A DNA stretch of 64,000 nucleotides from Cerrena zonata (taxonomy: Eukaryota > Basidiomycota > Agaricomycetes > Polyporales > Cerrenaceae): NCBI GenBank assembly GCA_038087015.1, contig JASBNA010000015.1:1-64000 (forward strand), written 5' to 3'. The notes under the pieces were generated by a model. That model saw nothing but the letters and a program-made list of their open reading frames with translations, had not been told where the DNA came from and did not search any database. The translations under genes were made by a program, and so were the position numbers. Shown one piece after another: positions 58,335 through 64,000 of the stretch (within the stretch, counting starts at the first letter, position 1; the number at the start of each line of letters is the position of its first letter).

Positions 58335-60404
58335 ATGAGTCATTCCCTGTCTCCAAATAATCGAAATTCAATATTTGGATGGATGAAGAATCTAAAACGT
58401 GGAAGTTTAATGTCAAATGAAAGTGTTAATGAAATTACTTCTGATAATGACTTATTAATCTCTGATTCAAAATCTCCTTCCAAATCATTACTTTCATCTA
58501 ATTCAAATAATCAACTACAACCAATACCGTTCCCTCAGCAACATCAAAATGAACATCAACAACAGCAACAACAGCAGCAACAACAACAACAACAACAACA
58601 ATCAAATATATTCAGCTCAAACTCACCTCATCAAGAATTCTTACGACCTTTACTTCATCATAAATCAAGATCAACCAATAACGTTAATCGGGTTCGTTCA
58701 AATTCCTTAAATCAATCAGAAAAATCTTCCAGTATAAGACAACATCGAGATTCTTTTTTACAACATAATCCTTTGGTTGATGAAAATAGTAAATATTTTG
58801 GAGTAAGTTTAGAAGATGCAATTAATCAAGCTGCTGCTAAAATATCAATTCTTACTAATGAAGATACTTCAAATGATCAAGTTTTACAATATGGTAAAAT
58901 TCCAATTGTAGTTGCTAAATGTGGTGTTTATTTGAAAAAAAATGGTTTAAGTATCGAAGGTATATTTAGAGTTGGTGGTCTGTCAAAACGTTTAAAAGAT
59001 TTACAATTAATTTTTAATACTCCTCCAGATTTCGGTAAAAAATTGAATTGGGATGGTTATACTGTTCATGATGCTGCTTCCATTTTAAGAAGATATTTAA
59101 ATGCTTTACCAGAACCTTTAATTCCTTTAGAACTTTATGAAGAATTTAGAGATCCTTTAAGAAAACGTCCAAGAATTATTAATTATATGAAATATAAAGC
59201 CGAATACCCAAACAAATCTTTAAAATCACAAAAACAACCAACTGATTCAAGTGAAACTGAACCAAAATTACCTTTTTCAGTGAAATCAAATACTCCAATC
59301 AATAATTCAAATTCAAATTTAATAGATTCTGAACCTTTAACCGAAGCAAATATTGGTCGTCTTAATAGTACAAATTCCTCAGTTAATAATTTAAAAATTA
59401 ATCATTCAAATTCAGATTTATCAAATTTAAAATCGGATAATGAAGCTGATATTGAACAAGATGATTTAAATAATAATGATGATGCAAAACATGAAATTAA
59501 AAAGAAAAAATCAAAAAATTATAAAAAATTAACTCGTAACGTTCATGAAGCAATTAATGAATATAAATCAATGGTTGATGAATTACCAATGTTATCTAAA
59601 CAATTATTATTTTATATTCTTGATTTATTAGCAATGGTTCAAAATCATTCTTCTGAAAATTTAATGAGTTCTAGAAATTTGGCAGCAATTTTTCAACCTT
59701 CTATCTTATCCCATCCAAATCATGATATGGATCCTGTTGAATATGCATTATCTCAATCAGTAGTTGAATTTTTAATTCAATATGCTTATAAATTATTACC
59801 AAATCAAAATCCTGATGATAATACTACCAATAATAATAATAGTGATAATTCAAATATAAACGAAAAAAAATCAAAATCATCTTCGCCCAATACTGAAAAC
59901 GATGATCCATCAAATGATTTGAAACCTCCTCAACCGGTTTTCAAACGTAAACATAGTAAATCATTATCTTCTACTAATAATAATGATGATTTAATTGGTT
60001 ATCAATCTTCTCCTTCTAAAAAATTAGTTGATACTTCAGATAATGACTTTGATATCACCGATGTTACCGATAATGAAGATTCAAATGTTGATGATACAAC
60101 TAATTCAGATTTAGATGATGTTAACTTTCATAGCCTCAATATTGATCATAATAATAACAATAATAATAATAATAACTACCCTCAAACAGATATTGATTCC
60201 GGATCAGAGTTCAATTTTGGTCATGACCATGATCATGAAGATAATTTTAATTTCAATCACGATAACCCTGGTATTTTAAATAAATTAATCAATCAAGAAG
60301 AGAAAAATGATGCCGAAAGTGATTCATTAAGTAACCCTCCGAATTCAAATGTGGCAATAATTGTATCCACTCCATCATCTTCTTCAGTACCTAAAATGAA
60401 GTGA
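58335..60404 (+). CDS. RhoGAP of the SAC7/BAG7 type
   Basis: 689 residues. A GTPase-activating protein, in this family usually for Rho1. The RhoGAP domain runs from about residue 187 to 488: IPIVVAKCGVYLKKNGLSIEGIFRVGG with arginine finger Arg212, VHDAASILRRYLNALPEPL, and MSSRNLAAIFQPSIL. It is split by a low-complexity Asn/Ser/Lys insert at about 290-400. The N-terminus has a polyglutamine run (about 75-90, CAA/CAG). The C-terminal 190 residues are Asn/Asp/Ser-rich and disordered. The block FGVSLEDAINQAAAKIS before the domain is Sac7/Bag7-like. Which of the two cannot be told. Confidence 0.85.
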   Translation: MSHSLSPNNRNSIFGWMKNLKRGSLMSNESVNEITSDNDLLISDSKSPSKSLLSSNSNNQLQPIPFPQQHQNEHQQQQQQQQQQQQQQQSNIFSSNSPHQEFLRPLLHHKSRSTNNVNRVRSNSLNQSEKSSSIRQHRDSFLQHNPLVDENSKYFGVSLEDAINQAAAKISILTNEDTSNDQVLQYGKIPIVVAKCGVYLKKNGLSIEGIFRVGGLSKRLKDLQLIFNTPPDFGKKLNWDGYTVHDAASILRRYLNALPEPLIPLELYEEFRDPLRKRPRIINYMKYKAEYPNKSLKSQKQPTDSSETEPKLPFSVKSNTPINNSNSNLIDSEPLTEANIGRLNSTNSSVNNLKINHSNSDLSNLKSDNEADIEQDDLNNNDDAKHEIKKKKSKNYKKLTRNVHEAINEYKSMVDELPMLSKQLLFYILDLLAMVQNHSSENLMSSRNLAAIFQPSILSHPNHDMDPVEYALSQSVVEFLIQYAYKLLPNQNPDDNTTNNNNSDNSNINEKKSKSSSPNTENDDPSNDLKPPQPVFKRKHSKSLSSTNNNDDLIGYQSSPSKKLVDTSDNDFDITDVTDNEDSNVDDTTNSDLDDVNFHSLNIDHNNNNNNNNNYPQTDIDSGSEFNFGHDHDHEDNFNFNHDNPGILNKLINQEEKNDAESDSLSNPPNSNVAIIVSTPSSSSVPKMK

Positions 60405-60774
60405 TTCTATTTATTTATTTTACCAACGTTTTCTTTTTTTGTATTTATTTATTATTATTACTCTTGTTCTTCTTTGCTACATATATATCTCTTTGTATTC
60501 TTTTCTTTTCTCTAATATTGTGTTTATATAAGCTTTTGATTTAACTTTTCGTTTAATCTCATTCTATTTTTACTACATTTCCTTCTGTTTTATATTGTCA
60601 TATTACTTTAATTATAGAAATTCTTTGAAGTTAAACTCGTAAATTCTTTTGTGAAGTAGAAATTTGTTGGTGCACGGGTTGTACATGTGTGAGTGTCAAC
60701 AAAAAGTCGATAAAAAAAAAAAAAAAAATAGAATAAGTGAAAAACACCAGCTTTGACTTCACCAATAAACCACA
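60405..60774. other. RhoGAP - LEO1 intergenic region
   Basis: The left half is T-rich 3' DNA. The right half holds GGTGCACGGG (60670-60679), the same 10-mer on the minus strand as upstream of GRX2, and an A-tract just before LEO1. No gene seen. Confidence 0.5.
60670..60679 (-). promoter_or_regulatory. CCCGTGCACC motif upstream of LEO1
   Basis: Exact reverse complement of the 10-mer at 11996-12005 upstream of GRX2, 95 bp before the LEO1 ATG. A weaker Rap1 match. Function inferred. Confidence 0.3.
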
Positions 60775-61914
60775 ATGTCAGATGACGAAAGAATTAAAAG
60801 TGATAATGAAAATAAGGAAGATTTAGAGGAAGAGGTGGATGACTTGTTCGGTGATGATGAGGAGCAAAATGACCAACAAGATAATAGGCAATCGAATGAA
60901 GACGATTCTGAAAATTCTCAAGATGAAGACGAAGAAGCTGAATTAAAGACTATTGATATATCTTTACCACGTCATGCCGTCACCAGCAAGGCCGAAGAGG
61001 ACACTTATATTATCAAAGTTCCAGTTTTTCTCAATATTGAAGCCCATCCATTTGATCCAAATGAATTTAAAGAACAAGTTCATCAAAATGCAATTAATAG
61101 AAATAAAAGTACAATGAGTGAAAAACAAATGAAAAATGATTTAGTTGCTGAAAAACTATTAAATGAAAATAGTATAAGATGGAGATATTCTAATAGTGGA
61201 GATGATGAAATTATTAAACAATCAAATGCTCATTTTGTTGAATGGGATGATGGATCAATTTCGTTAAAAGTTGGTAATGAATTATTTGATTTTAAAACTT
61301 TACCTTTATTTGATAACTTTTTAGTTAAAACCCATGATACTTACGAAATCTTACAAAATGATTCCATATTGAATAAATCTGCTAATTTATTACCATCCTC
61401 AACTTTCACTTCAACCCATCGTAAATTAACTGAAGCTTTAAAATACACCCAAAAGAAAGATACTATTTTAAATACTATAACTGAAAAAGATCCAGAATTG
61501 AAACAAAGATTGGCTGATGAAAACGAAAGAAAAACTATGAAATTGAAAAGACAAATTGAACAAAGAAGAAGATTACAAGAAGAAAAATTGGGTAAATCTT
61601 CTAGTCCTGCTCCTGGTGGAAGAAATAATTATGAATCAGCTTATGAAAGATTTGAGAGAACTTATGCAAATGAAGATTACGATGATGAAGATGATTTTGT
61701 AGCAAATGATGATGATGAAGTTGAAGAAGAAGAAGATGGTGAAGACTTTGATGACGAAGAAGACGAATTTGATAAAGGTGCCGAAAGATTGAAAAAATTA
61801 AAAGATGACGGTGAAGCCAAATATAAAAAGAAGTCTTCTTCCCCCTCCGATGATGAAGGTGCTACTCAAAGGAAAAGAAGAAGAATCATTGATAGTGATG
61901 AAGATGATGATTAA
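60775..61914 (+). CDS. LEO1: Paf1 complex subunit Leo1
   Basis: 379 residues. A subunit of the Paf1 transcription elongation complex. Acidic N- and C-terminal regions (Asp/Glu/Ser-rich, residues 1-60 and about 300-379) flank the conserved core. That core has LPRHAVTSKAEEDTYIIKVP, RWRYSNSGDDEIIKQSNAHFVEW-type blocks and LLPSSTFTSTHRKLTEALKY. The C-terminal KRRRIIDSDEDDD end is typical. Short for some orthologues but with all core blocks. Confidence 0.92.
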   Translation: MSDDERIKSDNENKEDLEEEVDDLFGDDEEQNDQQDNRQSNEDDSENSQDEDEEAELKTIDISLPRHAVTSKAEEDTYIIKVPVFLNIEAHPFDPNEFKEQVHQNAINRNKSTMSEKQMKNDLVAEKLLNENSIRWRYSNSGDDEIIKQSNAHFVEWDDGSISLKVGNELFDFKTLPLFDNFLVKTHDTYEILQNDSILNKSANLLPSSTFTSTHRKLTEALKYTQKKDTILNTITEKDPELKQRLADENERKTMKLKRQIEQRRRLQEEKLGKSSSPAPGGRNNYESAYERFERTYANEDYDDEDDFVANDDDEVEEEEDGEDFDDEEDEFDKGAERLKKLKDDGEAKYKKKSSSPSDDEGATQRKRRRIIDSDEDDD

Positions 61915-62218
61915 CTTTGAAAAGGTCTTCAATGCATAATAAAAAAAAAAAATAAGTCAATTCCATTAATGTATTAATAGTTATATATCATTTATAAATA
62001 TTTTATTTCTTTTATCCGTACCTTCTTTTATTTGTATCTTATGGACTTAAGACACTGTAGTGGTTTATTCATTTAAAGGTACTAACAAAAAGTTTAATTT
62101 TTCACCGGGAAAATGGAGAGCGAGGAAAATTAGTCGGTCGGACTTCACAACTTTTCAAAATCATTAAAATTTCACTTGATAAAGTTTCCCATTAACTTTC
62201 AACATCTAAACTATCGAT
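61915..62218. other. LEO1 - ADK2 intergenic region
   Basis: A-tract at 61941-61952 and AT-rich DNA, with a TACTAAC at about 62082-62088 that I take as chance. No gene seen. Confidence 0.45.
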
Positions 62219-62902
62219 ATGTCAATGTTACGGCCATTGAGATTATTACTACTCGGGGCTCCTGGATCGGGCAAAGGTACTCAAACTTCAAAATTATTGA
62301 AGCTGTTCCCACATATTCATTCTTTGTCCTCGGGAGACGTCTTACGATCCCAAATCAGTCAAGGTACTAAAATAAGCAAGACTGCCTCAGAGTATATAAA
62401 AGAAGGTAAATTAGTTCCAGATGATGTTATGGTTGGGTTGATCTCGAGCCATTTCAAGCAGCACAACTGGTTAAACTCAGAAACCAGCTGGTTATTGGAT
62501 GGTTTCCCTCGAACTGCAAATCAAGCCGTGGAGTTAGATAATTGGTTATCGGAAACGCAGAATAATATTAACTTGGTGGTTGAATTGGATGTTGATCAAA
62601 AAGTTATCTTGGATAGAATTGAAGCAAGATGGGTTCATATACCCAGTGGTAGAGTCTATAGTTTAGATTATAATCCTCCGAAAGTCCCTTTCAAAGATGA
62701 TGTTACAGGTGAACCATTGAGTAAAAGAGACGATGACACAGCAGCAGTCTTCCAGAAAAGATTAGATCTGTACAACAAACTTTTGGGACCTTTGAAAGAT
62801 TTCTACTCCAAGAAAGGTGTTCTTCATACTGTCAGTGGTGATACTTCTGATATAATATTTCCTAAATTAGAAAGCTTAATAAAAGACAAATTTCAGAAAT
62901 AG
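62219..62902 (+). CDS. ADK2: Mitochondrial adenylate kinase (GTP:AMP phosphotransferase)
   Basis: 227 residues. P-loop GAPGSGKGTQ at about 13-22, the AMP site LSSGDVLRSQI, DGFPRT, and a long LID from RWVHIPSGRVYSLDYNPP. This matches the Adk2/Adk3 type, in which the LID lacks the zinc Cys residues of bacterial enzymes. Works in the mitochondrial matrix with GTP as the preferred donor. The short N-terminus (MSMLRPLRLLLLG) has no cleavable presequence, as in other Adk2 proteins. Confidence 0.9.
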   Translation: MSMLRPLRLLLLGAPGSGKGTQTSKLLKLFPHIHSLSSGDVLRSQISQGTKISKTASEYIKEGKLVPDDVMVGLISSHFKQHNWLNSETSWLLDGFPRTANQAVELDNWLSETQNNINLVVELDVDQKVILDRIEARWVHIPSGRVYSLDYNPPKVPFKDDVTGEPLSKRDDDTAAVFQKRLDLYNKLLGPLKDFYSKKGVLHTVSGDTSDIIFPKLESLIKDKFQK

Positions 62903-63275
62903 AATCTTCAATCTCTTCAACCTGTTTAAATAGTTCAGATATGTGTAAATACTACGATTCATCTGCTTTTAAGTACCTGTAGTCAAAACTTATTAAGTGT
63001 GGGTGTATGGGTGTGCTTTTGGGAAGCTGACAAAAAGTCAGACAGAAAAAGCAAAAGTATTCCATTGATTAGAGCCTTTTTTTAAAAAAACCATCAAGTT
63101 TTATATAGGCTCTAAAGATAATTATCTTTGGCTGCTGGACTACTTCTTCGACCTTCCTCCCCATACATTACACTACGGCATCCTTTATTTGGTTTGTCGT
63201 AATAATTTTATTCTTGCATTACGACTGTCGAGCTTACAAGTGAAACAGTGACTTATTTATTTTCATCTTGCAAAT
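62903..63275. other. ADK2 - RAD3 intergenic region
   Basis: Holds a perfect Rap1-consensus site on the minus strand (63002-63014), about 260 bp before the RAD3 ATG. No gene seen. Confidence 0.55.
63002..63014 (-). promoter_or_regulatory. Rap1-consensus site ACACCCATACACC
   Basis: All 13 positions fit ACACCCRYACAYM. Lies between ADK2 and RAD3. Binding inferred. Confidence 0.5.
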
Positions 63276-64000
63276 ATGAAGTTTTATATTGATGATTTGC
63301 CTGTGCTATTCCCATATCCTAGGATATATCCTGAACAATATGCATATATGTGTGATATTAAAAAGACCCTTGATGTAGGTGGGAATTGTATACTAGAAAT
63401 GCCTTCAGGTACTGGTAAGACCATTTCCTTGTTATCATTAACTGTTGCATACCAAATGCATTATCCAGAACATAGAAAAATTGTTTACTGTTCTCGTACT
63501 ATGTCAGAAATCGAAAAGGCTTTAATTGAATTGCATAAATTGATGGAGTTTAGAGCAAATGAGCTCGGCTTTGTTGAAGATTTCAGAGGGTTGGGATTGA
63601 CCAGTAGAAAAAACTTGTGCTTACATCCAACAATCTCAAAGGAAAGAAAGGGTAATGTTGTTGATGAAAAATGTAGAAGAGTTACAAACGGTCAGTTAAA
63701 GAAAAAAATAGAGGACGGGGCAATAGACCAAGATACTCAATCAAACAGTCCAGAAACTAACCAATTATGTTCCTATCACGAAAAGCTTTATGACTACGAA
63801 CAACATAATCTAATACCTGCTGGTGTCTACTCTTTTGATGCATTAATGAAATATTGTAAATATGAAGGTACCTGTCCATATTTCACAGTAAGAAGAATGA
63901 TTCCATTTTGTAATATTATTATTTATTCATATCATTATTTATTAGATCCTAAAATTGCGGATCGTGTGTCTAAAGAGTTATCAAAAGACAGTATTGTTAT
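63276..64000 (+). CDS. RAD3: DNA helicase Rad3/XPD, 5' part (cut by the window edge)
   Basis: The ATG at 63276 opens a frame that stays open to the last base, giving about 241 codons of a protein normally near 780-790. The N-terminus MKFYIDDLPVLFPYPRIYPE, Walker A MPSGTGKT at residues 42-49 and VYCSRTMSEIEKALIELH are near-invariant in Rad3/XPD. The four iron-sulfur cysteines lie in NLCLHP, KCRRV, LCSYHE and GTCPYF. Rad3 is the 5'-3' helicase of TFIIH for nucleotide-excision repair and transcription initiation. Nothing odd in this part. Confidence 0.96.
   Translation, partial: MKFYIDDLPVLFPYPRIYPEQYAYMCDIKKTLDVGGNCILEMPSGTGKTISLLSLTVAYQMHYPEHRKIVYCSRTMSEIEKALIELHKLMEFRANELGFVEDFRGLGLTSRKNLCLHPTISKERKGNVVDEKCRRVTNGQLKKKIEDGAIDQDTQSNSPETNQLCSYHEKLYDYEQHNLIPAGVYSFDALMKYCKYEGTCPYFTVRRMIPFCNIIIYSYHYLLDPKIADRVSKELSKDSIV

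Noticed and set aside
62078..62092. TACTAAC branch-point-like sequence upstream of ADK2 (similar words near 16829 and 32943)
   Set aside because: No matching 5' splice site or 3' AG that would join coding sequence; none of the neighbouring genes needs an intron.

Overview
The window is chromosomal DNA from a budding yeast of the CUG-Ser (CTG) clade, that is, a Candida/Debaryomyces/Scheffersomyces-type yeast. It is AT-rich and compact, with mostly intronless protein genes. Two tandem transporter paralogues align CTG codons with serine codons at matching positions, so CTG should be read as Ser here. I cannot name the species. I see no tRNA, rRNA, transposon or CRISPR.

Layout. 1-9 kb: the 5' end of an amino-acid permease, a 2.3 kb intergenic region, two tandem anion:cation-symporter (Seo1/Fen2/Liz1-type) transporters, an odd bZIP protein and a GT71 mannosyltransferase. 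9-19 kb: ECM31 (pantothenate), GLO1, GRX2, GCN20, a broken FMP30/NAPE-PLD homologue and RLI1. 19-33 kb: a long divergent promoter region, then CHD1, PAB1, TPS2 and an EHT1/EEB1-type acyltransferase. 33-45 kb: a frameshifted ROD1/ROG3-type arrestin, SEC62, ATG21, EHD3, ARP7, a WTAP/Mum2-like protein and a PPPDE isopeptidase. 45-64 kb: an EST1/EBS1-type protein, a frameshifted sphingolipid delta-4 desaturase, HTS1, BNA2, a peroxidase fused to a membrane-anchored N-terminal half, RVS167, a SAC7/BAG7-type RhoGAP, LEO1, ADK2 and the 5' part of RAD3.

Most genes are ordinary housekeeping genes with no operon-like logic. Possible functional neighbours are the transporter pair beside the bZIP gene and the two adjacent heme enzymes (BNA2 and the peroxidase). 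Several genes (GLO1, GRX2, HTS1) show paired in-frame ATGs that fit dual mitochondrial and cytosolic products.

The points most worth a second look are: (1) four genes whose conserved reading frame is broken (FMP30, the arrestin, DES1 and probably the presequence of EHD3) among more than twenty clean ones; (2) a Rap1-like/telomere-core motif (CCCGTACACC and relatives) that recurs in many intergenic regions, plus a crossing set of inverted repeats containing it between RLI1 and CHD1; (3) the membrane-anchored peroxidase fusion; (4) the bZIP protein that lacks the invariant basic-region asparagine; (5) a 23-bp tandem repeat with the unit length of Candida telomeres at an internal site. None of these is a proven new system.
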